This document shows, piece after piece, positions 1-8,734 of a stretch of 64,000 nt of DNA. The notes under the pieces were generated by a model. The model was given only the letters and a program-made list of their open reading frames with translations, did not search any database and had not been told where the DNA came from. This DNA is from Nonomuraea longispora (GTDB taxonomy: Bacteria; Actinomycetota; Actinomycetes; Streptosporangiales; Streptosporangiaceae), in assembly GCF_004348345.1 (NCBI RefSeq), contig NZ_SMJZ01000003.1, positions 1-64,000 on the forward strand, given 5' to 3'. Every line of letters begins with the position of its first letter. Within the stretch, counting starts at the first letter, position 1. The translations under genes were made by a program, and so were the position numbers.

Positions 1-15
1 GCCCCACCGAGGCGA

Positions 16-870
16 TCACTGACGCCACGACGGCTCACCGCCCAGCCACCGCGCCAGCCGGGCGTCGTACGGAGCGAAGTGCTCCCGCAGCGACCCCGCC
101 AGATCGGGTGACACCCGGCGCGGCAACGCCCGGCCGTTGTGCCGCTCGAACTCCGGATAGCCCAGCCGGGGCACCTCAAGAAAGTCCAGCACCCGGTCGT
201 AGACCGCCTTCGGCCGGGCGAAGAACAGGTGGCTGTCGAGCACCAGGATGCGCTCGCGCCCGAACAGCGGCTCCAGCCGGTCGAGCTGGTCGGCGTAGCG
301 GCCGCGGGCGAGGTAGGCCTGGTGGCGATGCGCGTGGTGGAGCGCGAAGGGATCGTCGCGCAGCAGCTCCTCCGCCCCCGCCAGGCGCTGCTCCTCCAGC
401 TCCACCGCGCGCTCGAAGTGCGACTCCGTCTCGAAACCCCTGGCCAGCTCGTGGGCGTGCGCGGAACAGGCCCGCTCGACCGGGTCGCGCACCAGCACGA
501 TCAGCTTCACGCCCGGCAGGTCGGCCGCGATGCGCTCCCCGGCCAGCGGATGGAACAGGTAGTAGGGGGACGACTCGAACGCCAGCGCCCGCGCGGCGTA
601 CCGGCGGCCGAGCAGCGCCGCGCCGGCCCGCAGCGGGAAGTGGCCCTGATACCAGGACATCCCCCGCTCGTAGCCGACGTCGAAATAGTGCACGCCCTTG
701 TGCAGCACCGGCTTGAGCAGCAGCGGATGGCGTTCCAGGGCGCGGTAGAGCGAGGTGGTGCCGCACCGCTGCGCCCCCACGATCAGGAACGACGGCACCA
801 TGCGAGCGCCCGACGTGAACCTGCCCGTGATCCTGGACAACGACAACACCGGCGCCTTCAGCGCCTTCAT
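16..870 (-). CDS. PAPS-dependent sulfotransferase
   Basis: A 284-residue protein expected to move a sulfuryl group from PAPS to a carbohydrate hydroxyl. Visible hallmarks are the 5'-phosphosulfate loop VGAQRCGTTSLYRAL (residues about 31-45) and the 3'-phosphate motif RDPVERACSAHAH (about 128-140), in the order normal for bacterial and heparan-type sulfotransferases. I chose ATG at 870 because it overlaps the stop of the upstream gene (ATGA), as at the other junctions of this operon; the reading frame continues further upstream but only as noncoding shadow. It is the last of four co-oriented glycan genes, and an APS kinase lies at 6668-7882. The acceptor is unknown; sulfation of the polysaccharide made by the same operon is inference. 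Confidence 0.88.
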   Translation of the reverse strand: MKALKAPVLSLSRITGRFTSGARMVPSFLIVGAQRCGTTSLYRALERHPLLLKPVLHKGVHYFDVGYERGMSWYQGHFPLRAGAALLGRRYAARALAFESSPYYLFHPLAGERIAADLPGVKLIVLVRDPVERACSAHAHELARGFETESHFERAVELEEQRLAGAEELLRDDPFALHHAHRHQAYLARGRYADQLDRLEPLFGRERILVLDSHLFFARPKAVYDRVLDFLEVPRLGYPEFERHNGRALPRRVSPDLAGSLREHFAPYDARLARWLGGEPSWRQ

Positions 871-1763
871 GTCAGCAGCTCCTCGTGGTCGACCACCGGG
901 CAGAGCCAGGTCTCGGGAGGACCGAGCGGAGCGTGGCCGTCGTCGGCGTGCCTGCCGGCCAGCGCGATCAGGTACCGCAGGGCGGTTTGCCTGGCCTCCG
1001 ACGCCGACACGCCCAGGGGCGCGAGCACGCGTACGGACTGGGCCAGGCAGGCGCGCGCCGCTACCTGAGGGCTCATCCTGCGCAGGGCCCGCTGGAAGAA
1101 GTGGTGCAGGGCGTCGAGCCCGTAGGGCACGCCGATCTCGTACCGTTCCCAGTCCCACACAAGCAGGCGGCCGTCTGGGGAGGGGCACATGTTCCAGGGC
1201 GCGAGGTCGCCGTGCCAGGCCGGCGACGGCCCGCCGGTCGCCGCGATCTCCTTGATCGCGGCCAGCCGCAGCGGCTCGCGCACCCGGCCACGCCGGACCG
1301 GCAGCGGCGCGAGCGCCAGCACCGCGAGCCCTTTCCAGCAGCCGTGGTGCAACACCCTGGGCGCGACCACCGTGTCCAGCGGCCACCCGGCCAGCCTGCG
1401 CAGAGCGGCCGCCTCGGCGGCGACCAGCTCACGGGCGCGCGGGCTGTCGCCGATCTTCACGAACGCGAGCCGCCGCCCCTCCGAACGCGCCTCCAGCACG
1501 GGCTTGCGGTTCGCCCGTCGCGCCGGGCGTACGTGCAGGACCGTCTCGACCGGCCGAGCGAAGACCTCGCTGAGGTACGCGGCGATCGAGCCCTCGACCG
1601 GCACCACGACCGGCGCCCCCACGTGCCACCAGCGGCGCGGCGCGAGCCGGCGCGGCAGGGCCGTGTGCGGCAGCACGGTGTACGGGCGGGGCGAGCCCGG
1701 CCCCGGATACAGCAGCCGCACGGTCTCCGCGAGATATCCGAGGCGGACCGCGGCGTCGGTCAT
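867..1763 (-). CDS. Aminoglycoside phosphotransferase/kinase-fold protein
   Basis: 298 residues. A Brenner-type catalytic loop HGDLAPWN (about 184-191) and a metal-binding WDWE (about 203-206) identify an APH/choline-kinase fold, and FVKIGD (about 101-106) supplies a likely ATP-binding lysine. The start is ATG at 1763 because GGAGGA lies 7-10 nt upstream and the ATG overlaps the preceding stop (ATGA); the GTG at 1775 lies inside that ribosome binding site. The substrate cannot be read from sequence. Its place between a Wzy-like membrane protein and a sulfotransferase suggests a sugar or glycan-linked acceptor rather than an antibiotic. Downstream it shares ATGA with the sulfotransferase, so translation is probably coupled. 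Confidence 0.75.
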   Translation of the reverse strand: MTDAAVRLGYLAETVRLLYPGPGSPRPYTVLPHTALPRRLAPRRWWHVGAPVVVPVEGSIAAYLSEVFARPVETVLHVRPARRANRKPVLEARSEGRRLAFVKIGDSPRARELVAAEAAALRRLAGWPLDTVVAPRVLHHGCWKGLAVLALAPLPVRRGRVREPLRLAAIKEIAATGGPSPAWHGDLAPWNMCPSPDGRLLVWDWERYEIGVPYGLDALHHFFQRALRRMSPQVAARACLAQSVRVLAPLGVSASEARQTALRYLIALAGRHADDGHAPLGPPETWLCPVVDHEELLT

Positions 1764-3025
1764 GCATTCCTCCACAGGATGGCGAACGAGATGAGGTACA
1801 GGCTGAGCGGCGTGACCAGGCCGTCGTAGACGAACATGTAGAGCAGCACGAGCCCCATCACGAGCACCCCGGCCAGCCCGACGGGGCTGCGGTCACGCCA
1901 GTGACGCCGGATGGCCCCCGCGAAGAACGCCACGTAGAGCGCCGCCCCGGTGAAGCCCTGCGTCATGATGAGCAGCCAGAGCTGCCCGTCGCCGCCCAGC
2001 GGCGGATGCCCGCAGCCCGTGCACCACTGGGTCTTGCCCGTGGTGATCGTGCGGTGGTTGCCCGTCGCGTTGCGCGTGTTGCCGTAGCCGATGACCGGGG
2101 AGTGCGTGGCGGCGGCGAGCGTCGCGCTCACGGTGAAGGCCCTGATGTCGTTGGAGTGCGGCTTGTCCAGCCGCTGCGCGAACAGAGGGGCGAGCGGGCT
2201 GAGCGCGAACGCCAGCGCCGCCACGGCCACGCCCCCGCAGAGCGCGACCCGCGTACGCCCTCCCACCCGGACGATCAGGTAGAGCACGGCCAGGCCGAGC
2301 CCGATCCACAGGCCGCGGTTGAGCGAGTACACGATGGGGACGGCGGCCAGGGCGATCAGCACGACGGCGAGCACCCTACGCAGCCGGCCGCCGTAGACCC
2401 ACCAGCCGACCACGAACCAGACCAGCAGCACCGACACGTTGCTGCCCCACGCATTGGCCCACTCGTACGGCGCCTCCGGCCTCGGCATGGCGTAGCCGAG
2501 CACCTTCTGCGTCTGGCCGGCGGTGGGATGGATGAGGTTCTGGACGAACGGGTTCTCGCCGATCCAGCCGGGCAGCAGCAGCTCGACCGGTGAGGTGAAG
2601 GAGAACGACGGGAACAGCACGCCGAGCAGCCCGCCCGCGACCGTGGTGACGAAGAGCGCGCCCATCATCCGCACCAGGCGCAGCTGCGGCAGCTCGCGCT
2701 CGGTCAGGTTGCCGAGGTAGAGCACCACGACGAGGATCGCCACGTAGAGCGTGAGCCGCATGCCGTAGCCGATGATCCGGCCCGGCCCGAGCTCGCCGTA
2801 GGTGCCGGGCGGCATCTCCGCCAGCATCAGCCCGCTCACCAGATAGCCGGCCAGCAGCAGCAGCCACCACCCGAACCCGCGCGGTACCCTGATCGGCCTG
2901 CGCCGCCAGAGGATCACCGCCATGGGCGCCGCCACGACGATCACCGACAGGCCACCGAACCCGAGCGCCCACCAGATCGGATAGCCGACCAGCAGTGCGG
3001 CGATGGGCCACGCGGGGCCTTTCAC
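1760..3025 (-). CDS. Wzy/WaaL-like O-antigen polymerase or ligase membrane protein
   Basis: 421 residues, almost entirely hydrophobic, with roughly ten membrane-spanning segments and one larger extracytoplasmic loop in the C-terminal half. The segment SLNRGLWIGLGLAVLY resembles the Wzy_C core (PF04932), where a conserved Arg precedes a helix. Such proteins polymerise lipid-linked glycan repeats or ligate glycan to an anchor at the outer face of the membrane. GTG at 3025 is chosen because it overlaps the stop of the Wzz-like gene (GTGA); the frame is open further upstream but that sequence is a shadow of the Wzz-like gene. Polymerase versus ligase cannot be separated here; the Wzz-like neighbour favours a polymerase. 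Confidence 0.7.
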   Translation of the reverse strand: MKGPAWPIAALLVGYPIWWALGFGGLSVIVVAAPMAVILWRRRPIRVPRGFGWWLLLLAGYLVSGLMLAEMPPGTYGELGPGRIIGYGMRLTLYVAILVVVLYLGNLTERELPQLRLVRMMGALFVTTVAGGLLGVLFPSFSFTSPVELLLPGWIGENPFVQNLIHPTAGQTQKVLGYAMPRPEAPYEWANAWGSNVSVLLVWFVVGWWVYGGRLRRVLAVVLIALAAVPIVYSLNRGLWIGLGLAVLYLIVRVGGRTRVALCGGVAVAALAFALSPLAPLFAQRLDKPHSNDIRAFTVSATLAAATHSPVIGYGNTRNATGNHRTITTGKTQWCTGCGHPPLGGDGQLWLLIMTQGFTGAALYVAFFAGAIRRHWRDRSPVGLAGVLVMGLVLLYMFVYDGLVTPLSLYLISFAILWRNA

Positions 3026-4377
3026 GCCGGGTTGCCCCGCCGCCTGGGCCGGTGCAGCGCCTCCATGCGCGTGCCCTCCGCGGGCACGCTCACTTCCAGC
3101 TCGCCGGTCGCGACGAGCTTGCCGAGCGAGGCGTGCGGGCGTGCCTCGATGAAGGGGACGAACGCCGGCACCGCGTCGGTGGCCGCCACCGCGCCGATGA
3201 CGGGCACGTCGTGCCGGGCCAGGCGGCGTAGCGCGGCCGTGACCTCGGTGGAGGTGACCAGGCCGAGCCCGACGAGCAGCAGGGCCGCGTCGGCCCTGGA
3301 CAGGTCGCGCACGTCGGAGCCGTCGAGCACCGTCAGCGGGGCGCCGACCGTGAGCGGCTCGGCGGGTGACGAGAGGTAGAGGTGCGCGGGCAGCGCCTTG
3401 ACCAGCAACCGGGTGCCGGGGCATGCGGCGACCACGGCGCTGGCGAGATCGTGGGGCAGGTCGTGCTCGTGCGGATCCGACAGGTCGGCGAGGACGGGCA
3501 GGCCGGTGAGCCGCTCGATGTCGGCGGCCGTGCGCAGCCGGGTGTCGAGCCGGTCGCGGGCCTGGGCGGCGGCGACGCCGGCGAGCAGCCCGGCCATGAT
3601 CCCGGTGCCGAGGTGGAGCGGCAGGGCGGGACGGCTCGGCTCGGTCGGCGGCTCGGCCTTGCTGATGATCGCGCCGGGGGTCACCGCGACGGTGCGCAGT
3701 TCGTCGTACTTCAGCGCGAGGTTGGCGGCCTGCCGGTTGAGCACGGTCTGGCGCTGGGCGGCGATGGCGTGCTCGGCGCTGCCCCTGGGCAGCGTGTGCA
3801 GTCGTTTGATCGTCGCCTCGATCGCGGAGCTGACGTGCCTGTACTTGCCGAGGACCGTCCGCTGCTGCTCGGCCATCGCGGTCAGCGCGTTGTGGCGTCG
3901 GTGGGCGAGGTAGGCCTCGGCGTAGGCGTGCGACCGGGCGGCTGCGGCGGCCGGCTCGGCGGCGGTCACCGCGATCTGCAACACGGAGGAGTTGGGCGGC
4001 ACCGAGACCTCAAGCTCATCGAGCTCCGCGAGCTCCGCGGGCTCAGCGGGCTCAGCGGGGCCGGCGGCCCGCAGCGCCATGGCGGCCCGCTCGGCGACCA
4101 CGGCCGACTGGGCGACCTGGGCCTCGGTGTCGAGGTTGAGCGCCTCGCGCTGGCGGTTGGTCACCTGGTTGCCCGGCTCCTGCGTGCCGACGGGCATGAC
4201 GAGCACCTGCGTGGTCGCGGTGTAGGCGGCCGGTGTGAGCCACAGCAGCCCGAGCCCGGTGGCCCCGCCGGTCAGGACGCATCCGGTGAGGATCGCCCAC
4301 CGCCGGCGCAGAGGCCCGAGATGCTCGTCCAGGCGGGCGCCGGAGCGGGGGACCTGGGGGTCCGGCGGCAGGCTCAT
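3022..4377 (-). CDS. Wzz-like polysaccharide chain-length/co-polymerase protein
   Basis: 451 residues. One membrane helix lies near residues 28-47 and a second near 254-272, preceded by the Pro-rich stretch AEPPTEPSRP typical of Wzz/BY-kinase membrane modules. The extracytoplasmic part between them is helical and contains an Ala/Glu/Pro/Leu microrepeat (about 107-123). The C-terminal cytoplasmic part resembles a nucleotide-binding fold but I see no Walker A lysine, so it is not an active tyrosine autokinase. AGGAGA about 7 nt before ATG 4377 supports the start. First gene of the four-gene operon; it probably controls length or export of the polymer made by the next gene. Confidence 0.72.
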   Translation of the reverse strand: MSLPPDPQVPRSGARLDEHLGPLRRRWAILTGCVLTGGATGLGLLWLTPAAYTATTQVLVMPVGTQEPGNQVTNRQREALNLDTEAQVAQSAVVAERAAMALRAAGPAEPAEPAELAELDELEVSVPPNSSVLQIAVTAAEPAAAAARSHAYAEAYLAHRRHNALTAMAEQQRTVLGKYRHVSSAIEATIKRLHTLPRGSAEHAIAAQRQTVLNRQAANLALKYDELRTVAVTPGAIISKAEPPTEPSRPALPLHLGTGIMAGLLAGVAAAQARDRLDTRLRTAADIERLTGLPVLADLSDPHEHDLPHDLASAVVAACPGTRLLVKALPAHLYLSSPAEPLTVGAPLTVLDGSDVRDLSRADAALLLVGLGLVTSTEVTAALRRLARHDVPVIGAVAATDAVPAFVPFIEARPHASLGKLVATGELEVSVPAEGTRMEALHRPRRRGNPA

Positions 4378-4669
4378 GAGGGCTCTCCTGGGTCATGTGC
4401 ACGTCGTCATGGATCAGCGACTCTGCGTCACCGGCCTGGATGTGCGCCCACTATAGGGCCGCCCGCCTTCACCTCGGCTGAATACACAAGATTTTCTCCG
4501 GTACGGCCACAAAGAAGCCCCTCCATAAATCGAAATATGCAGAAAATTCGGGCGGACTGGCGGCCCTGGTGACGTGGGGAGACTTCCACACTGGCTGAAG
4601 TTCGCGGAATGACATGGCAAGGTTCAGGTTTGACAGGCAGGGTCGTTCGACAAGGGGGGTTGGAAGGCT
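4378..4669. promoter_or_regulatory. Divergent intergenic region between glycan operon and GH26-like gene
   Basis: 292 bp without a gene. It is markedly AT-richer than its surroundings around 4480-4545, as expected for divergent promoters. On the minus strand TATAGT (4450-4455) is a good -10 box for the Wzz-like operon, but I cannot see a convincing -35. On the plus strand a purine-rich run ending in GGAAGG sits just before the TTG start at 4670. Confidence 0.4.
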
Positions 4670-5764
4670 TTGCGGCAACGGGGAATTTCTCAGAACACGA
4701 CACACGTGGCATTCGCCGGCCTGATCCTGGCCGTGGCCGCGACGCTGGCCGCCTGCTCCACCGTGGCCGACACCACCGCCGGGGCGCCGGTCGTGGTCGA
4801 GGAGCCGGCACGTGACGTCGCGGGCCCGCCCGCGTGCACGGCCACCAGCAAGCTCATCCCGTCGTGCGGCGCTTGGTGGGGCATCGCGCCGGAGATCTTC
4901 ACCGGCGCCCCGGTGGAGGAGGCGTTGCGCGGCGCCGAGTCGCGCATGCACGCCGGCGCCGACGTGCTGCACGTCTATCACCGGGGCAGCGAGTTGTTCC
5001 CGACCGACGCCGAGGTCAGGCTGGCCCGCGACCCGGCCAGGCCGAGGCTGCTCCTGATCAACTGGAAGCCGTCGTTCGACCACAAGTGGGCCGAGATCGC
5101 CGACGGCGCGCTCGACGCGAGGATCGACCGCCTGGCCGGCTACCTCCGGCGCACCTTCCCCGAACGCTTCTTCCTCACCCTGCACCACGAGCCGGAGAAC
5201 GACGTGGACTCCTCGTCGGGCTCGGGCATGCAGGCCACCGACTACGCGGCGATGTTCCGGCACATCGTGCTCAGGCTGCGCGAGCAGGGCGTGAAGAACG
5301 CCGTCACGGTGATGACGTACATGGGGGCGCCCAACTGGGCGGCCAAACCCTGGTTCGAGGACCTCTACCCGGGCGACGACGTGGTCGACTGGGTGGCCAT
5401 GGACCCCTACGCCGACCACCGGGTCGACGACTTCGAAAGCCTCGTGAACAAGACCCGCAAGGAATATCCCGACTGGCCCGGCTTCTACCGGTGGATGCAG
5501 GCCCGCTTCCCCGGCAAGCCGGTCATGGTCGCCGAGTGGGGAGCCTTCTCGCGGCCGCTCGACCGCTCGTTCAAGCGGGCCTTCTTCGAGTCCGTACGCC
5601 GCCAGATCAAGCGTTATCCCCAGATCAAGGCGCTGATCTACTTCGATTCGCCGCAGGCGCCGCGCGGCGACACCAGCTTCGACTCCGACGAGGCGGCCGG
5701 CCGCGCGTTCACCGCGCTCGCCCGCGACCCCTACTTCCGCGCGACCCCCGTGCCGCGGCCCTAG
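4670..5764 (+). CDS. GH26-like glycoside hydrolase lipoprotein
   Basis: 364 residues. The N-terminus is a lipoprotein signal with lipobox LAAC (Cys29), so the enzyme is anchored outside the membrane. Two glutamates in typical clan GH-A positions are visible: Glu174 in LHHEPEND (acid/base) and Glu289 in VAEWGAF (nucleophile), with Trp/Tyr-rich strands between. Spacing and motif style fit family 26 (beta-mannanase and related), although the substrate could be another beta-glycan. The start is TTG with GGAAGG five bases upstream; an in-frame GTG at 4706 is the alternative. Divergent from the glycan operon, so it may trim the polymer made there. Its stop shares the palindrome CTAG with the stop of the convergent permease gene. 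Confidence 0.72.
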   Translation: MRQRGISQNTTHVAFAGLILAVAATLAACSTVADTTAGAPVVVEEPARDVAGPPACTATSKLIPSCGAWWGIAPEIFTGAPVEEALRGAESRMHAGADVLHVYHRGSELFPTDAEVRLARDPARPRLLLINWKPSFDHKWAEIADGALDARIDRLAGYLRRTFPERFFLTLHHEPENDVDSSSGSGMQATDYAAMFRHIVLRLREQGVKNAVTVMTYMGAPNWAAKPWFEDLYPGDDVVDWVAMDPYADHRVDDFESLVNKTRKEYPDWPGFYRWMQARFPGKPVMVAEWGAFSRPLDRSFKRAFFESVRRQIKRYPQIKALIYFDSPQAPRGDTSFDSDEAAGRAFTALARDPYFRATPVPRP

Positions 5765-6636
5765 CGGGTGCCGACCGTCTCCCGAGGCCGGGGTGTCTCG
5801 GCCCTGTCGCGCAGACGCCACCCCACGACGGTGACCACGGTGGCGGCGGCCAGGGCGCAGACCGTGACCGTGTTGTCCACGTCGAGCAGCTTGAGTGCGG
5901 AGGCGAGCAGGACGATCGCCAGCATCGCCCTGATGAGGCCGCCCGGTGCGCGCGAGGAGATCCTGGCGCCGAGATAGACGCCCGGGATCGAGCCGATGAG
6001 CAGCGACAGCGTGAGGTCCGCCTGGAAGTCGCCGAACAGCAGATGCCCGAGCGCCGCGGAGACGACCAGCGGCACGGCCTGCACGAGATCCGTGCCGACG
6101 AGCTGGTTGGCCTTGAGCGCCGGATAGAGGGCGAGCAGGGCCACGATGATCAGCGATCCCGACCCGACGGACGAGACGCCGACGACCAGCCCGCCTACCG
6201 TACCGACCAGTAGGGTCGGAATTGGGCGCACGACGATCTCATGCGCGCTCGACGTGCCGCCCCTCCCGCCGAGCCAGGTCTTGACCGCCATGCCGGCCAC
6301 GGCCAGCAGCAGGGCCACACCGAGGGCGTACTTGACCGCGTCGGTGACCGCGAACGCCCTGGCCAGGAACACCCCGCAGAACGCGGCCGGCACCGAACCC
6401 GCGCACAACCAGGCCACCAGGCGCAGGTTGACCGTGCCGGTGCGCAGGTGCACCACGCCGCCGACCGGCTTCATCACGGCCGAGGCGACCAGGTCGCTCG
6501 AGACGGCGGCCAGCGGCGGGACGTTGAAGAACAACATCATCATGGGCGTCATGAGGGCTCCGCCGCCCATGCCGGTCAGGCCCACCACGATCGCCACCAG
6601 GAACGACCCGCCGATCAGCGCCGGATCCGCGCTCAT
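5761..6636 (-). CDS. TauE/SafE-family anion permease
   Basis: 291 residues with about eight hydrophobic helices in two halves. The N-terminal VGLTGMGGGALMTP and the second-half VGVSSVGSGS are the repeated Gly-rich signatures of the TauE/SafE (DUF81) family, which transports sulfite, sulfoacetate and related anions. It lies just after the APS kinase on the same strand (31-nt gap), so sulfate import or sulfite export linked to PAPS metabolism is a reasonable inference; direction and substrate cannot be read. Its C-terminal stop overlaps the convergent GH26-like gene by four bases. Confidence 0.8.
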   Translation of the reverse strand: MSADPALIGGSFLVAIVVGLTGMGGGALMTPMMMLFFNVPPLAAVSSDLVASAVMKPVGGVVHLRTGTVNLRLVAWLCAGSVPAAFCGVFLARAFAVTDAVKYALGVALLLAVAGMAVKTWLGGRGGTSSAHEIVVRPIPTLLVGTVGGLVVGVSSVGSGSLIIVALLALYPALKANQLVGTDLVQAVPLVVSAALGHLLFGDFQADLTLSLLIGSIPGVYLGARISSRAPGGLIRAMLAIVLLASALKLLDVDNTVTVCALAAATVVTVVGWRLRDRAETPRPRETVGTR

Positions 6637-6667
6637 CGGTCACTCACCACTGCCCTCCACGGCTCCG

Positions 6668-7882
6668 TCACCGGACCCACCCTCCTGATCTCAGCGTCTC
6701 CAGGACCCGGGAGACGGCCGCCTCGATCGTGATGTGCGTGGTGTCGATGGTCAGATCGGCGTCGTCCGGCTCCTCGTAGGGGTCGGAGACGCCGGTGAAC
6801 TCGGGTATGAGGCCGGCGCGGGCCTTGGCGTACAGGCCCTTGCGGTCGCGCCGCTCGCACTCCTCCAGCGGCGTGGCGACGTGCACGAGCAGGAAGTCCG
6901 CGCCGACGGACTCGACCGTCTCGCGCACCTCCGCGCGGGTGGCCGCGTAGGGGGCGATGGGCGCGCAGATCGCCAGGCCGCCGTGCCTGGCGGCCTCGGC
7001 GGCGACGAAGCCGATGCGGCGGATGTTCAGGTCGCGGTCGGCCTTGGAGAAGGTCAGGCCCTTGGACAGCAGGTGGCGCACCACGTCGCCGTCGAGGTAG
7101 GTCACCGTGCGGGTGCCGAGCTCCAGCAGCGCGTCGCGCACGCCGCGGGCGATGGTGGACTTGCCGGAGCCGGACAGCCCGGTGAAGAAGACCACGAGGC
7201 CGCGCCGGTGCGGCGGGCCCGGGATGTGCACGGGGTCGGGCCCCGGCAGGTGCTCGGTCGCGCCGTAGGAGGTGGCGACGTGCTCGCGCAGCTCCACATC
7301 GATCTCCGGCTCGTCGCGCGGCGCCAGGGGGACGGAGACGACGAGCGTGTCCCCGGGCAGTTGGTCACGTGCGCGCAGCGCGGCGCGTACGACGGCGGGG
7401 CCGGCCTCGCCGTAGGCCAGGGGGAGCAGCAGGATCACCGCGTCGAGCTCTTTCGCGGTGGCGACGATCTCGGAGAGGTCGTCGAGTGGCCCACGCATCG
7501 TGACGGCGAGCGCGGGCCGGCCGCCGAGCTCGGCCCGCACGTCGGCCGGCGTGCGCCGCAGGCGCGCGAACGGCCCGTGCTCGGGCGTGCCGAGGCCGCG
7601 GACGGGACCGGAGGTCAGCCCGTCGGGCTCGTGGGCGGTCACCGTGAGCGCGGCCAGCGGCAACCCTTCGGGGTCGAGCAGCGTGACCTCGTCGCCCGGA
7701 GTGACGTCGGCGGGCAGATGGAGGGTGACGGGAGCCGGCCACGGAGTGCCGTCGGCGAGCGTGCCGCGCTCGCGCACGGTGCGCAGGTCGTCGTGCCCGA
7801 GGAACCCGGTCAGCGGCTCGAACGCGCCGCAGACCAGCAGCTCGAGATCGGCCAGCTCGCGCGGGTCGGGGGTCCACTCCAC
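6668..7882 (-). CDS. Adenylylsulfate (APS) kinase fused to degenerate ATP-sulfurylase domain
   Basis: 404 residues in two parts. Residues about 225-404 are a complete APS kinase: P-loop GLSGSGKS (235-242), LDGDVVRH, DRDLNIRRIGFVA, then CERRDRKGLYAKARAG and DPYEEP. They make PAPS from APS and ATP. Residues 1-220 look like the PUA-like plus catalytic fold of ATP sulfurylase, but the nucleotide-binding QxRN...HxxH is replaced by VTMRGPLDDLSE and I find no HPLVG-type motif, so this half is probably inactive. GTG at 7882 is used, with GAGGGA just before it. The product would feed the sulfotransferase at 16-870; active sulfurylase must come from elsewhere in the genome. Confidence 0.85.
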   Translation of the reverse strand: MEWTPDPRELADLELLVCGAFEPLTGFLGHDDLRTVRERGTLADGTPWPAPVTLHLPADVTPGDEVTLLDPEGLPLAALTVTAHEPDGLTSGPVRGLGTPEHGPFARLRRTPADVRAELGGRPALAVTMRGPLDDLSEIVATAKELDAVILLLPLAYGEAGPAVVRAALRARDQLPGDTLVVSVPLAPRDEPEIDVELREHVATSYGATEHLPGPDPVHIPGPPHRRGLVVFFTGLSGSGKSTIARGVRDALLELGTRTVTYLDGDVVRHLLSKGLTFSKADRDLNIRRIGFVAAEAARHGGLAICAPIAPYAATRAEVRETVESVGADFLLVHVATPLEECERRDRKGLYAKARAGLIPEFTGVSDPYEEPDDADLTIDTTHITIEAAVSRVLETLRSGGWVR

Positions 7883-7952
7883 GTATCCCTCATCCCAACT
7901 AATCCGATTGAATTGGTAGGAAAGAATCCTAGCGGGTGGAAACAGTGTGGCA
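7883..7952 (-). promoter_or_regulatory. Putative promoter and operator of the APS kinase/permease genes
   Basis: On the minus strand TAGGAT (7926-7931) is a good -10 box. Ten bases downstream, over the expected start of transcription, lies an imperfect inverted repeat CTAATCCGATTGAATTGG (7899-7916; six of nine positions symmetric). This placement is typical of repressor operators on sulfur-assimilation genes. The regulator is not identified. Confidence 0.4.
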
Positions 7953-8672
7953 CTAGATGAGCCGGGCGAAGTGGTGCTGGGGCTTCCTGATCACCATGGT
8001 GATCTCGTCGTGGGAGGCGGGATAGCGGTCGTTGGTCAGCTTGGAGATCGCCGCGATGGCGGCGGCGCCGATGCGGCGCGAGCGTGCGGGACCGCTGGTG
8101 TTGCGCAGCTCGTCGGTGATCATGAGGCCGCGGCTGAGACAGAACGCGTGCAGGCCGTCGCTCGACGACAGCGGCTCGTAGACGGCAGGCAGCGGGCCCG
8201 GCCAGCCCGGCGGCACGAGCGAGCGCCACAGCAGGCCGCGCAGCCACGACGGCGTCACCCGGTCGAGCAGGCCGTAGGCGGACCCGCGGTCGCGCATACG
8301 CAGCAGCACCAGGCCGCCCGGGCGCAGCGACTGCAGCAGGCGGTCGAAGACCAGCTCGGCGTGCCTGACCCGCTCCAGCAGGAACGACACCTGCACCACG
8401 TCGTAGGACCTGGGCGGCATGGGCACGCAGCGCAGGTCGCCGAGCGACCACGACGCGAGGTCTGCCCGCTCCTCGAGAATCCGCCGGATGACGGGGTGAT
8501 CCTCGTCGGCTCCCGTGGCTCTGGTCTCGACGTGCTCGAGGACGAGCGGCCCGTCCTGCGCGCAGCCGGCGACCAGCACGTCGAGCCGCCTGTGCGGCTG
8601 CATCGCGCAGTGCTCGCGGACCCGCTGACCGAAGAGGTCGCCCCGCTGGGCGACAGATCGCACCTCAGACAT
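7953..8672 (-). CDS. Class I SAM-dependent methyltransferase-like protein
   Basis: 239 residues. The order of elements fits a Rossmann-fold methyltransferase: LDVLVAGCAQDG (motif I position, with a Gly-poor variant), an acidic stretch, then PRSYDVVQVSFLLERV and LRPGGLVLLRMRD, which match motifs IV-VI. The canonical GxGxG is reduced, so cofactor use is less certain. ATG at 8672 is preceded by GTGGGTGAC; an in-frame TTG at 8690 is the alternative. It lies upstream of the APS kinase but is separated from it by that gene's own promoter. Substrate unknown; methylation of a glycan or lipid carrier would fit the neighbourhood but is speculation. Confidence 0.55.
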   Translation of the reverse strand: MSEVRSVAQRGDLFGQRVREHCAMQPHRRLDVLVAGCAQDGPLVLEHVETRATGADEDHPVIRRILEERADLASWSLGDLRCVPMPPRSYDVVQVSFLLERVRHAELVFDRLLQSLRPGGLVLLRMRDRGSAYGLLDRVTPSWLRGLLWRSLVPPGWPGPLPAVYEPLSSSDGLHAFCLSRGLMITDELRNTSGPARSRRIGAAAIAAISKLTNDRYPASHDEITMVIRKPQHHFARLI

Positions 8673-8734
8673 GTCACCCACAGTAATCAATCAATCGTGA
8701 TGAGTAATGCATTTCCCTGCTAGCGTCCTGGCCT

